Of a DNA stretch of 64,000 nt, positions 34,895 to 43,081 are shown piece after piece. The notes under the pieces were generated by a model. The model did not search any database, was not told the origin of the DNA, and was given only the letters and a program-made list of their open reading frames with translations. Source of the DNA: Arthrobacter pascens (GTDB lineage Bacteria > Actinomycetota > Actinomycetes > Actinomycetales > Micrococcaceae); NCBI RefSeq assembly GCF_030816475.1, contig NZ_JAUSXF010000001.1, positions 620,001-684,000 on the forward strand. The letters run 5' to 3'. The translations under genes and the position numbers were made by a program. Every line of letters starts with the position of its first letter. Within the stretch, counting starts at the first letter, position 1.

Positions 34895-36097
34895 ATGCCG
34901 GCGGTTTGGGTGGGAATCGACTCGGGCAAGCGGGCTCATCATTGCGTAGTGATCGATCAGGCCGGGAAGGTCCTACTCTCGACACGGGTTGAAAACGACG
35001 AGGGCGTGCTCCTCGGCCTCATAGCCAAGGTTGCGGAGGTCGCGGCCGGTGGAGAGGTCTGTTGGGCGACGGATTTGAACGCTGGAGGCGCCGCGCTGCT
35101 GATCGAGCTACTGGCCGCGCATGCACAGCAGTTGCTTTATATCCCCGGACGGATCGTGCACCACGCCGCAGCAACTTACCGCGGTGATGGCAAGACGGAT
35201 GCGAAAGACGCCAGGATCATCGCCGATCAGGCGCGGATGCGCACCGATCTGCAGCCCGTCCGTCGTGCGGACCAGATCAGTGTGGACCTGCGGCTCCTTA
35301 CGGCGCGGCGCACGGATCTGATCTGTGACCGAGTCCGAGCAATCAACCGGCTCCGCGCCACCTTGCTGGAATACTTTCCGGCGCTCGAGGGGGCGTTCGA
35401 CTACTCGAAGAAGGCGCCTCTGATCCTCCTAGGCGGCTATCAGACCCCGGAGGCCATCCGGCGGATAGGTCTGAGCCGGCTGGCCGGCTGGCTCAAAAAA
35501 CGTGGCTGCCGGAACAGTGCCAAGATGGCCGAGAAGGCACTGATAGCCGCGAACTCCCAGCACACGGTCCTGCCAACACAATCGACCGGCTCTGCCCTGG
35601 CTGTCCGGCTGGCCGAGCAGATCAGCGCCATTGACGCAGAGATCGACGACGTCGATACCCAGATCACCAACCTGTTCCACCAACACGACAGCGCCGACGT
35701 TCTACTAAGCATGCCCGGGTTCGGGCCGGTTCTCGCGGCGACTTTCCTCGCGAATATCGGCGGTAACCTCAAGGGGTTCGACAACGTCGACCGCCTCGCC
35801 AGCGTCGCAGGCCTGGCCCCGGTCCCACGCGATTCCGGACGCATCAGCGGAAATCTGCATCGGCCACGCCGCTTCAACCGCAGACTTCTCCGGACCTGCT
35901 ACCTTGCCGCGCTCTCCAGCCTGAAAAACAGTCCCGCATCCAGAACCTACTACGACCGGAAACGCAGCGAGGGAAAGTCTCACAAACAGGCCCTCATTGC
36001 CCTCGCCAGACGCCGCATGAACGTCCTCTGGGCCATGCTCCGCGACCACACCATCTACCAGGAACCGATGGCCAGAATCAGCGCTCAAGCAGCTTGA
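34895..36097 (+). CDS. IS110-family transposase (RNA-guided DEDD recombinase type)
   Basis: A 400-residue intact transposase. The N-terminal RuvC-like domain has Asp9 (VGIDSGKRAHH), an acidic residue at 60 (CWATDLNAGG), and Asp102/Asp105 (GKTDAKDARIIAD). The C-terminal Tnp20 domain has LSMPGFGPVLAATFLANIGG and GLAPVPRDSGRISG with the candidate catalytic serine at 314. In the DEDD set the second position is usually Glu; here it is Asp. The ATG at 34895 follows AAGGGGGATAAAGC. The frame is complete, so the element may still be active. Its upstream non-coding region holds the candidate bridge RNA. Confidence 0.92.
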   Translation: MPAVWVGIDSGKRAHHCVVIDQAGKVLLSTRVENDEGVLLGLIAKVAEVAAGGEVCWATDLNAGGAALLIELLAAHAQQLLYIPGRIVHHAAATYRGDGKTDAKDARIIADQARMRTDLQPVRRADQISVDLRLLTARRTDLICDRVRAINRLRATLLEYFPALEGAFDYSKKAPLILLGGYQTPEAIRRIGLSRLAGWLKKRGCRNSAKMAEKALIAANSQHTVLPTQSTGSALAVRLAEQISAIDAEIDDVDTQITNLFHQHDSADVLLSMPGFGPVLAATFLANIGGNLKGFDNVDRLASVAGLAPVPRDSGRISGNLHRPRRFNRRLLRTCYLAALSSLKNSPASRTYYDRKRSEGKSHKQALIALARRRMNVLWAMLRDHTIYQEPMARISAQAA

Positions 36098-36111
36098 CAG
36101 AAACATTGAGA

Positions 36112-37308
36112 TTCCCAGTGGCCGGGGACGGCACGGTCCTCGACCTCGGGCGGTCGTTCGGAGATCATGACCATGCGGTCCGTGAAGCGGGAGGTGCGCT
36201 GTTCGCCGGTGATATGGGGTTTGCGGCGGGTCCGGCCGGTGCGCAGGGCCGCCTGAATTTCGCGTTTGAGTCCGCCTCGGGCCTGGACGTAGAGGGCTTG
36301 ATAGATCGTCTCTGGGCACACACGCATCTCCGGCAGTTCGGGGAAATCTTCGACCAGCGTGTGGCTGATCTGCTCTGGAGACCAGCGTATGAGCAGTTTC
36401 TCTTTCACGTAGTTGCTCAGGTCCGATTCACCAGCGAGTTTCGCGGTCTTGGGCCGGGCGCGGCGTGAGGCAGCTTGACGTTGCGCCGCATACGGCTGGT
36501 AGCCAACGCCCGGGTGGCCGTTACGGGCGATTTCCCGGCTAACGGTCGACGGCGATCGCTGCAACACTGCCGCGATTGAACGCAGCGAAGCCCCAGCGGC
36601 GTTCAGGTCCCGGATGGTTTCGCGTTCTTGCAGCGACAGAAACCTCGGGTCAATGGGCCGTTCGAGCACCGAGATCGATACAGGCCGGGTCTGCCGCCTT
36701 TTGTCGGGGACGGCAGGAAGTGTCGAAGAATCCACATCATGGTTGTAGTGCATTCTCCGTCCAGCTGGATAAATGCGTCGACCGCCGGATTTCCTCACCC
36801 CGAGCTCCCACTCCCGTGCACTGCTGCGGGGGACGCCCAGGGCCTGGACCGCATCGCGCCGGCTCAGTCCTTGGTCTCGTAAGCGCAGGTACTCCGCCCG
36901 CCTGCGATGACTCACCGGTCGGCTGGAAATGCCCGCCTCGCGTGCCCAGCGGAATGCGGTGTTTACATTCAGGCTGAGCTCAGCAGCGGCAACAGTGACG
37001 CTCCCTTCCCGCTCGAGAACGGACAAGAACTCCCGTTTCTGTTCGGGTGTGTACTTGGCTCTGGCTGCCTGCCGGGTTGATGCGGTGTTCCCGGAAGTGA
37101 GGCCAGCCTTGCGGAGCCACTGATAGCAGCTGTTCCGGTTCAAACCCAGTTCTGCCGCGGCCAATGTCGCACTTCCGAGTCGGTCAAAAACTCGGAAGAA
37201 CGCTTCCCTCTGCTGAACAGTCGATCTCGCATACTTCCGGGACTCCGCTGAGATATCGCTTAAATGCGGCACGGTCGTTGCAACTCCCAAAATGTATGGG
37301 TGTTGCAA
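36112..37308 (-). pseudogene. IS30 transposase, N-terminal part (DNA-binding region)
   Basis: About 399 codons ending EVEDRAVPGHWE, after which the frame runs into IS110 sequence (SQCFCQAA, stop at 36085). The N-terminal section contains two similar helix-turn-helix units (ATLAAAELGLNRNSCYQWLR and VTVAAAELSLNVNTAFRWAR) and then the usual IS30 HTH (LRSIAAVLQRSPSTVSREIA) and the zinc-less RWSPEQISHTL region. No catalytic residue lies here; they are all in the other fragment. The exact start is uncertain because the open frame begins inside the terminal inverted repeat. The rebuilt protein would be about 548 residues. Confidence 0.85.
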
Positions 37309-37313
37309 CGACC
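37273..37313. repeat. Palindrome at the right end of the IS30 element
   Basis: GGTCGTTGCAACTCCC (37273-37288) and GGGTGTTGCAACGACC (37298-37313) are inverted over 16 bp with one mismatch and a 9-nt loop. The outer half is the terminal repeat; the inner half is an inverted copy of it inside the element. The left end has only the single terminal repeat. Confidence 0.75.
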
Positions 37314-37422
37314 GCTAGAACTCAAGTCTCGGGGGCGGCCCGCCGTCGTCGTTCTTCCGGATCCTGAGAGAGGGGAGGCGAAATGGTGGTGCGGACCGCC
37401 CGACCGGGGCAAACTGGGGCTT

Positions 37423-38493
37423 GTGAGGGAACCCTGGGTGCTGCATGTTGACCTTGACCAGTTCATTGCGGCTGTTGAAGTGCTCCGCCGGCCAGAGCTC
37501 GCGGGCAAGCCTCTGATCGTTGGTGGCCGCGGCGACCCGACCGAGCGGGCAGTGGTGTCGACGGCGTCCTACGAAGCCAGGGCGTACGGCGTTGGCTCGG
37601 GGATGCCGCTGCGCATCGCCGCACGGAAAGTGCCCGACGCCGTCATCCTGCCCGTCGATCATGAGGCCTACTTCGCTGCATCTGAAGACGTCATGGCCGT
37701 GCTGCGGGCGCAGCCTGATGCCACGGTCCAGGTGCTCGGCTGGGATGAAGCCTTCGTGGGAGTGCAGACGGAGGACCCGGAAGCCTACGCCCAACAACTG
37801 CAGCGCGATGTCCTTGAGGAGACCAGGCTGCACTGCAGTGTGGGCATCGGCGACACGCTGGTCCGCGCGAAGGTGGCGACGACGTTCGGCAAGCCGGCCG
37901 GCGTCTTCCGGCTCACCGCCCAGAATTGGCTGGAGGTCATGGGAAGCCGGCCCACCATCGAGCTGTGGGGCGTGGGAACGAAAGTGTCCCGCCGCCTTGC
38001 CACGCTCGGCATTCAAACTGTTGCCGAACTTGCAGCAGCCAATCCCGATGACCTCGTCCCCGAGTTCGGCCCGAAGATGGGTCCCTGGTATGCACAGCTG
38101 GGACGGGGCGACGGCGCGAGGACAGTCGATGACACGCCATGGGTGGCGCGCGGGCACAGCCGGGAGACCACCTTCCAGCGCAACCTGACTGAATCCGGTC
38201 AGGTTGACGACGCCGTCAGGGAGTTGGCGGCGCACGTCTTGGAGGATGTCGCGGCAGAGGGCCGGCCGGTGATTGGGCTGACGCTCAAGGTCCGCTACGC
38301 CCCGTTCCTCACCAAGACGTATGCCCGGAAGATCCCCGAGACGTCGGACCCCGAGGAAGTGCTCGCGCGTGCCATGGACCTGGCCGCGAAAATCGAACGG
38401 GGCCGCCCCATCCGGCTCCTCGGGCTGCGGGCCGAAATGCCGATGCCCGAAGACTCCCGGCAGGGGCACACCCCGACCCGCAGCGGATGGTGA
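37423..38493 (+). CDS. dinB: DNA polymerase IV (Y-family)
   Basis: A 356-residue Y-family translesion polymerase. Catalytic acidic residues are visible in VDLDQFIAAVE and GWDEAFVGV; the dNTP-contact region STASYEARAYGVGSGMPLR is intact, and the helix-hairpin-helix (ELWGVGTKVSRRLATLGIQT) and little-finger domain (RETTFQRNLTESGQVDD) follow. No beta-clamp tail motif is obvious. It starts with GTG giving MREPWVLHVDLDQF, the usual N terminus; the frame is open upstream into the IS30 end. The IS element ends only 109 bp before the start, so the native promoter may have been displaced. Confidence 0.92.
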   Translation: MREPWVLHVDLDQFIAAVEVLRRPELAGKPLIVGGRGDPTERAVVSTASYEARAYGVGSGMPLRIAARKVPDAVILPVDHEAYFAASEDVMAVLRAQPDATVQVLGWDEAFVGVQTEDPEAYAQQLQRDVLEETRLHCSVGIGDTLVRAKVATTFGKPAGVFRLTAQNWLEVMGSRPTIELWGVGTKVSRRLATLGIQTVAELAAANPDDLVPEFGPKMGPWYAQLGRGDGARTVDDTPWVARGHSRETTFQRNLTESGQVDDAVRELAAHVLEDVAAEGRPVIGLTLKVRYAPFLTKTYARKIPETSDPEEVLARAMDLAAKIERGRPIRLLGLRAEMPMPEDSRQGHTPTRSGW

Positions 38494-38538
38494 CTGGACC
38501 TGCGTACGGAGCAATCGGCGGGTTGAGGGTACAAAAGA

Positions 38539-38573
38539 GCGGCGGCGGATCCCCCATGGGAATCCGCCGCCGC
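38539..38573. terminator. Bidirectional hairpin terminator between dinB and csbD
   Basis: GCGGCGGCGGAT (38539-38550) and ATCCGCCGCCGC (38562-38573) are perfect 12-bp inverted arms around an 11-nt loop. It is 46 bp past the dinB stop and 14 bp from the end of the convergent csbD gene, so it can serve both. A short T-run (CGGTTT) follows on the + strand. Confidence 0.85.
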
Positions 38574-38586
38574 CCGGTTTGTGGGG

Positions 38587-38763
38587 CTAGTCGCGCTTGA
38601 ACTCGTCCTTCACGCTTTCGCCGACCTTCCTGGCATCAGCTTTGACCTGGTCCTTCTGGCCTTCAGCCTCGAGCCGGTCATTGTCGGTGGCCTTGCCGGC
38701 CGCTTCCTTTGCCTTGCCGGCCAGGTCTTCTGCTGCGTTACTGATCTTGTCTCCGAGGCCCAT
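38587..38763 (-). CDS. CsbD family stress-response protein
   Basis: A 58-residue hydrophilic helical protein: MGLGDKISNAAEDLAGKAKE followed by AAGKATDNDRLEAEGQKDQV. The AEDLAGKAKEAAGKATDND core identifies the CsbD family, small proteins of unknown biochemistry induced in general stress (sigma-B in Bacillus). ATG at 38763 gives the family N terminus; an in-frame ATG 14 codons upstream is less likely. Ends next to a shared terminator. Confidence 0.88.
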   Translation of the reverse strand: MGLGDKISNAAEDLAGKAKEAAGKATDNDRLEAEGQKDQVKADARKVGESVKDEFKRD

Positions 38764-38894
38764 GATGTGTCCGCCCTTCGTTTCCGGTTGATCAAACAAT
38801 GCCATTTCACCGTAACACGAAGCTTGCTTACTGTTTCAAGCCCGGGCACATCCGCTGCCTGTTGATTGTCCCTGCCCCGGGCTAGGCTCGAACC

Positions 38895-39353
38895 ATGGAT
38901 CACACCACCAGCCTCACCCAGCACATCCACGCCTCGCCTGAAAAGGTCTGGTCTGTTATTTCGGACATTCCAGGTTCGGCGGCCACCTTGTCCGGTGTCG
39001 ATTCCGTGCAGCTGCTCAGTGAAGGCCCCTACGGCGAAGGAACGCGCTGGAAGGAGACCCGCACCATGATGGGCAGGTCGGAAACCGTGGAGATGTGGGT
39101 GGCCCAGGCGGATCCGCCCCGCACCACCACGGTCAAGGCCCTCCAGGGCGGCGCGGATTACACGTCACGTTTCAGTCTTGCGGAACGCAACGGCGGGACG
39201 GATCTGACCCTGACCTTCGGCGCGGAGGTGGTCAGGCCCACGGCGTTCAGCCGGATCACGATGGCCTTGTTCGGCAAGATCGGCATGGCGGTCACGCGCA
39301 AAGCGCTGGCCAGGGATCTCGCCGAGATCGCAGCCAAAGCAGAATCACTCTAG
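38895..39353 (+). CDS. SRPBCC (polyketide cyclase/START-like) family protein
   Basis: A 152-residue single-domain protein with the SRPBCC pattern: HIHASPEKVWSVISDIPG at the N terminus, alternating strands and a long C-terminal helix (RKALARDLAEIAAKAES). These helix-grip proteins bind hydrophobic ligands; this one has no catalytic signature. The stop TAG overlaps the GTG of the next gene, so the two are coupled. Confidence 0.82.
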   Translation: MDHTTSLTQHIHASPEKVWSVISDIPGSAATLSGVDSVQLLSEGPYGEGTRWKETRTMMGRSETVEMWVAQADPPRTTTVKALQGGADYTSRFSLAERNGGTDLTLTFGAEVVRPTAFSRITMALFGKIGMAVTRKALARDLAEIAAKAESL

Positions 39354-40015
39354 TGGCCGCCAAGGCATCCAAGATAACGGCGCCGAGGCTCTCGGACGTC
39401 AGCCTCGAAGACCTCAAGGATGATCCCGCGCCGGACTTCCGGCGGGGTGAAAGGTACGACGGCGTGAGGTACAGCCGGGCGGCTGCGGACGGCCTGGAGT
39501 TGAGCGGCACAGACTTCGCCGAGTGCGAGTTCCAGGGCGTGTCGTTCAATGACACCCAGCTCCGCGGAGCCACCTTCCGTGACTGCATCCTGTCGGAGCT
39601 TTACGCTCCGGTGTTCACTGCGGCCCGCTCCACGTGGCGTGACGTACAGATCAGCAACCCCCGGCTGGGCTCCGCGGAACTGTATGAGAGCGGCTGGCAG
39701 TCGGTCCGGATTGACGGCGGCAAGCTTGACTTCCTCAACCTCCGGGGTTCCAAGCTGACGGACGTCCTGATCAGCGGCTGCATTATCAATGAACTGGACC
39801 TTGGTTCAGCTGCCGGAACCCGGGTGGTGCTGAAAAACTGCACCATCGGCACGCTGGACCTGCAAGGGGCCAAGTTGAAGGACTTTGACCTCCGCGGCAC
39901 GGATTTCCGTACCATCAGTGGGCTCGGGAGCCTGTCCGGCGTGGTGATCGACGACTACCAGCTTGGCCTCCTGGCCCCGCTCCTGGCCGGGCACCTCGGC
40001 CTGACCGTCGCCTGA
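39353..40015 (+). CDS. Pentapeptide-repeat protein
   Basis: A 220-residue protein with degenerate pentapeptide repeats from about residue 40 to 195: LSGTDFAECEFQGVSFNDTQ, LRGATFRDC, LNLRGSKLTDVLISGC, LDLQGAKLKDFDLRGTDFR. These build a right-handed quadrilateral beta-helix; some members (MfpA, Qnr) mimic DNA and protect gyrase from quinolones, but that role cannot be deduced here. GTG start overlapping the previous stop is chosen because homology begins there. Confidence 0.85.
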   Translation: MAAKASKITAPRLSDVSLEDLKDDPAPDFRRGERYDGVRYSRAAADGLELSGTDFAECEFQGVSFNDTQLRGATFRDCILSELYAPVFTAARSTWRDVQISNPRLGSAELYESGWQSVRIDGGKLDFLNLRGSKLTDVLISGCIINELDLGSAAGTRVVLKNCTIGTLDLQGAKLKDFDLRGTDFRTISGLGSLSGVVIDDYQLGLLAPLLAGHLGLTVA

Positions 40016-40070
40016 CCCTTGCTGGCTCTTAAGCCCCGCCCGCTGGCCCAGGAACCGCGAAAAGGAGCGC

Positions 40071-40122
40071 TTGGTGCCTCTTGCGCCTGCAGTGTAGTCT
40101 TTACAGAACGAACGGTCGGTAA
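40071..40122 (+). promoter_or_regulatory. Thiolase promoter with PaaR-like operator (site 1)
   Basis: TTGGTG (40071-40076) and TAGTCT (40095-40100) are a -35/-10 pair with 18-bp spacing. Immediately after, 40101-40122 is a 22-bp palindrome made of two TTAC-N-GA-N-CG half-sites facing each other across 2 bp. The same pattern recurs at 48159, 53182 (partial) and 55072, all before phenylacetate-type genes. A TetR repressor of this locus probably binds it. Confidence 0.7.
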
Positions 40123-40175
40123 GTGGCGGTCCTTGACGCTCCGGCCGGCCCAGCTCCCTGCGTAAGGATGTTCTC

Positions 40176-41387
40176 ATGGTCGAGGCTTTTCTTGTTGGCG
40201 GTGTCCGGACCCCGGTAGGCAGGTACGGCGGCGCGCTCTCGGCGGTCCGTCCCGACGATCTCGCCGCCCTGGTCATTCGGGAGGCCGTATCCCGGACCGG
40301 GCTGGACCCGGACAGTATCGATGAAGTCATCCTGGGCAACGCCAATGGAGCGGGGGAGGAGAACCGGAATGTCGCCCGGATGGCGACTCTCCTGGCCGGA
40401 CTTCCCGTCCACATCCCCGGCATCACGGTGAACCGGCTCTGCGCCTCAGGGCTGAGTGCCATCATCCAGGCCAGCCAGATGATCAAGTCCGGCGCCGCGG
40501 ATGTCGTCGTGGCCGGCGGTGTGGAATCCATGAGCCGCGCTCCATGGGTCCAGGAGAAGCCTTCCGCCGCCTTCGCCAAGCCGGGCCAGATTTTCGACAC
40601 GTCCATTGGCTGGCGCTTCGTCAACCCGCTTTTCCAGAAGGGCGGTCTCGCCCGCGACGGCAAGATGACCTACTCCATGCCCGAAACTGCCGAGGAAGTG
40701 GCACGGATGGACGGCATCACCCGGGAGGATGCTGACGCCTTCGCGGTCCGCTCCCATGAGCGGTCCCTTGCCGCCATCGCCGGAGGCCGGTTCCAGGACG
40801 AGATCGTTCCGGTGACGGTCAAGACCCGCAAAGCGGAAACCGTGGTGGACACCGACGAAGGTCCGCGCGCCGATACCAGCATGGACGTTCTCGCCGGCCT
40901 CCGGCCCGTGGTTACCGGCGGTTCAGTGGTCACCGCCGGCAACTCCTCCTCCCTGAACGACGGCGCCTCTGCGATCATCGTCGCGTCCGAGGCAGCCATC
41001 GAACGGCTGGGCCTGACCCCCCGCGCCCGCATCATCGACGGCGCCTCGGCCGGCTGCGAACCTGAAATCATGGGCATCGGCCCGGTCCCCGCCACCCAGA
41101 AGGTCCTCAAAAGGAGCGGGCTGAGCGTTGGTGACCTTGGCGCCGTCGAACTTAATGAAGCGTTTGCCACGCAATCGCTCGCCTGCATCCGCCGCCTGGG
41201 ACTGGACCCTGACATTGTGAACAACGACGGCGGGGCCATCTCTCTGGGGCATCCGCTCGGTTCCAGCGGTTCCCGGCTCACCATCACCCTGCTGGGCCGG
41301 ATGGAACGCGAGGACGCCCGGATCGGGCTGGCCACCATGTGCGTCGGCGTCGGCCAGGGCACCGCGATGCTGCTGGAGCGTGTGTGA
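40176..41387 (+). CDS. paaJ: Thiolase (acetyl-CoA/3-oxoadipyl-CoA acyltransferase, PaaJ/PcaF type)
   Basis: A 403-residue thiolase. Active-site parts: nucleophile Cys in VNRLCASGLSA, NEAFA, GHPLGSSGSRL with the His, and CVGVGQG with the second Cys. The segment TSIGWRFVNPLFQ and the general similarity fit 3-oxoadipyl-CoA thiolases of phenylacetate or beta-ketoadipate degradation. It is the first gene of an operon with an enoyl-CoA hydratase and a hydroxyacyl-CoA dehydrogenase, preceded by a PaaR-like operator. Assignment to paaJ rather than pcaF rests on that context. Confidence 0.8.
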   Translation: MVEAFLVGGVRTPVGRYGGALSAVRPDDLAALVIREAVSRTGLDPDSIDEVILGNANGAGEENRNVARMATLLAGLPVHIPGITVNRLCASGLSAIIQASQMIKSGAADVVVAGGVESMSRAPWVQEKPSAAFAKPGQIFDTSIGWRFVNPLFQKGGLARDGKMTYSMPETAEEVARMDGITREDADAFAVRSHERSLAAIAGGRFQDEIVPVTVKTRKAETVVDTDEGPRADTSMDVLAGLRPVVTGGSVVTAGNSSSLNDGASAIIVASEAAIERLGLTPRARIIDGASAGCEPEIMGIGPVPATQKVLKRSGLSVGDLGAVELNEAFATQSLACIRRLGLDPDIVNNDGGAISLGHPLGSSGSRLTITLLGRMEREDARIGLATMCVGVGQGTAMLLERV

Positions 41388-42202
41388 TGGCGGGGCCGGA
41401 TCTCGCCCAAGAACACTTCACCACCCTCCTGGTAGAGGAGCGGGAGGACCGGGTAGTGGTGCTGCTCAACCGGCCGGAAGTCAGGAATGCCATCGACCAG
41501 CAGATGGTGGACGAGCTGCACCTGGTCTGCGCCGCGCTGGAGCGGACCCCGAAGGTGCTGATTATTGCGGGCGTGGACGGGGTGTTTGCCTCCGGGGCAG
41601 ATATTGCCCAATTGCGGGAGCGGCGCCGGGACGACGCGCTGCAGGGGATCAACTCCACGATCTTCATTCGGATAGCCCGGCTTCCCATGCCCGTGATCGC
41701 CGCGCTGGACGGTTATTGCCTGGGCGGGGGCGCGGAGCTTGCCTATGCCGCTGACTTCCGCATCGGCACCCCTGATGTGCGGATCGGCAACCCGGAAACG
41801 GGTCTGGGAATCCTGGCTGCGGCCGGTGGCAGCTGGCGGTTGAAGGAACTGGTGGGCGAACCTGTCGCCAAGCAGATCCTGCTTGCCGGGCACGTGCTCC
41901 GGGCTGAAGAGGCATTGGCCGTCAACCTGATTACGGAAATCCACGAGGCCGCGGTCCTGATGGAGGCCGCGCACAACCTGGCGGACAAGATCGGCCTCCA
42001 GGACCCGCTCGCCGTGCGGATCACCAAGTCCGTGTTCCACGCTCCCGCCGAGGCACACCCGTTGATCGACCAGCTGGCGCAGGGAATCCTCTTTGAATCC
42101 CAGGCCAAATTTGACCGCATGCAGGACTTCATAGACAAAAAGGGGTCCGCGAAGGCCGCAAACAACGCCGCCGAAAGCGCCGACGGAAAGCAGAACTCAT
42201 GA
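41387..42202 (+). CDS. Enoyl-CoA hydratase (PaaF-like)
   Basis: A 271-residue crotonase-family protein: FASGADIAQLRE (oxyanion-hole region), ALDGYCLGGGAELAYAADFRI, and NPETGLGILAAAGGSWRLKE. In canonical hydratases two Glu residues are catalytic; the region here has ETGLG, fitting one of them. In the phenylacetate pathway PaaF hydrates the dehydroadipyl-CoA intermediate before PaaH and PaaJ act. ATG overlaps the thiolase stop (TGATG) and its stop overlaps the next ATG (ATGA). The C terminus has a Lys/Ala/Glu-rich extension. Confidence 0.82.
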   Translation: MAGPDLAQEHFTTLLVEEREDRVVVLLNRPEVRNAIDQQMVDELHLVCAALERTPKVLIIAGVDGVFASGADIAQLRERRRDDALQGINSTIFIRIARLPMPVIAALDGYCLGGGAELAYAADFRIGTPDVRIGNPETGLGILAAAGGSWRLKELVGEPVAKQILLAGHVLRAEEALAVNLITEIHEAAVLMEAAHNLADKIGLQDPLAVRITKSVFHAPAEAHPLIDQLAQGILFESQAKFDRMQDFIDKKGSAKAANNAAESADGKQNS

Positions 42203-43071
42203 GCAACCCTGTACGTCCTGCCGGGCTCCCCGGATCCGTCGGTGTGCTGGGTGGCGGCCGGATGGGTGCCGGCATCGCCCATGCCTTCCTGGTCAAGGGC
42301 GCCGACGTCCTGGTAGTGGAGCGCGACGAGGAGTCCGCCGAGGCTGCACGGGAGCGGGTGGAGTCTGCGGCGGCCAAGAGCATCGAGCGCGGGGTCACGG
42401 ACGCCAACCTCGATGAAATGGCGTCCCGCCTCAGCGTTGGCGTGGACTACGACGACTTCAGGGACCGCCAGCTGGTGGTGGAGGCAGTCCCCGAGGACTG
42501 GGACCTGAAGGTGGCCTCGCTGCGGGGGATCGAGGAGCGCCTGACCGCGGATGCGTACCTCGCGACCAACACCTCCTCCCTGTCGGTCAACGGCCTGGCC
42601 CGGGAACTGAAGAGGCCCCGGAATTTCCTCGGCCTGCACTTCTTCAATCCCGTGCCCGCCTCCACCCTTGTTGAGGTGGTGCTCGGTGAGCACACCAGCG
42701 GGGAGCTGGCGGCCGCGGCGAAAGACTGGGTGGAAGCGCTCGGCAAGACCGCTGTGGTGGTCAACGACGCTCCGGGCTTTGCGTCATCGCGGCTTGGCGT
42801 GGCCATTGCACTGGAGGCCATGCGCATGGTTGAAGAGGGCGTAGCGTCGGCCGAGGACATCGACGCCGCCATGGTCCTTGGCTACAAGCACCCCACCGGC
42901 CCGCTCAGGACCACGGACATCGTGGGCCTTGACGTGCGGCTGGGCATCGCCGAATACCTGCATTCCACCTTGGGGGAGCGGTTCGCGCCGCCGCAGATCC
43001 TGAAGGACAAAGTGGCCCGCGGCGAGCTTGGACGCAAGACAGGCAAGGGCTTCTTCGACTGGGCTGGGTAA
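42199..43071 (+). CDS. 3-Hydroxyacyl-CoA dehydrogenase (PaaH/Hbd type)
   Basis: A 290-residue single-function dehydrogenase. NAD-binding VGVLGGGRMGAGIAHAFLVKGA, then NTSSLSVNGLARELKRP, the catalytic His in LGLHFFNPVPASTLVEVV and the C-terminal KTGKGFFDW motif. It oxidises the 3-hydroxy group to a 3-oxo group, the substrate for the thiolase two genes upstream. Size matches PaaH or 3-hydroxybutyryl-CoA dehydrogenase; context favours phenylacetate catabolism. ATG overlaps the previous stop. Confidence 0.85.
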   Translation: MSNPVRPAGLPGSVGVLGGGRMGAGIAHAFLVKGADVLVVERDEESAEAARERVESAAAKSIERGVTDANLDEMASRLSVGVDYDDFRDRQLVVEAVPEDWDLKVASLRGIEERLTADAYLATNTSSLSVNGLARELKRPRNFLGLHFFNPVPASTLVEVVLGEHTSGELAAAAKDWVEALGKTAVVVNDAPGFASSRLGVAIALEAMRMVEEGVASAEDIDAAMVLGYKHPTGPLRTTDIVGLDVRLGIAEYLHSTLGERFAPPQILKDKVARGELGRKTGKGFFDWAG

Positions 43072-43081
43072 GCTTTGTCGG

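Larger units (their letters stand above)
34658..36115 (+). mobile_element. IS110-family insertion sequence, 1458 bp
   Basis: The ends are fixed by the reading frame of the split IS30 gene: TTCC at 34654-34657 and at 36112-36115 is the only shared sequence, and removing 1458 bp rebuilds the IS30 frame exactly. There are no terminal inverted repeats and no target duplication beyond the shared core, as expected for IS110. The left non-coding end is 237 bp and the right one only 18 bp after the transposase stop, the layout of the IS110 group whose bridge RNA lies upstream of the transposase. Confidence 0.87.
34181..37313 (-). mobile_element. IS30-family element interrupted by an IS110-family element
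   Basis: The outer element is bounded by inverted repeats GGTCGTTGCAACACC (34181-34195) and GGTGTTGCAACGACC (37299-37313), perfect over 15 bp. It encodes one minus-strand transposase now in two parts, because a 1458-bp IS110-type element lies inside. Without that insert the element would be about 1675 bp. No clear target duplication is visible outside the repeats (flanks CCATG and GCTAG). It lies between the amino-acid permease and dinB. Confidence 0.85.

Noticed and set aside
36085..36111. Eight extra residues at the end of the IS30 N-terminal frame
   Set aside because: They are translated from the IS110 right end, not from IS30.
34176..37318. Target-site duplication around the IS30 element
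   Set aside because: Flanks CCATG and GCTAG share no 2-4 bp repeat; either lost by later change or the ends are slightly misplaced.
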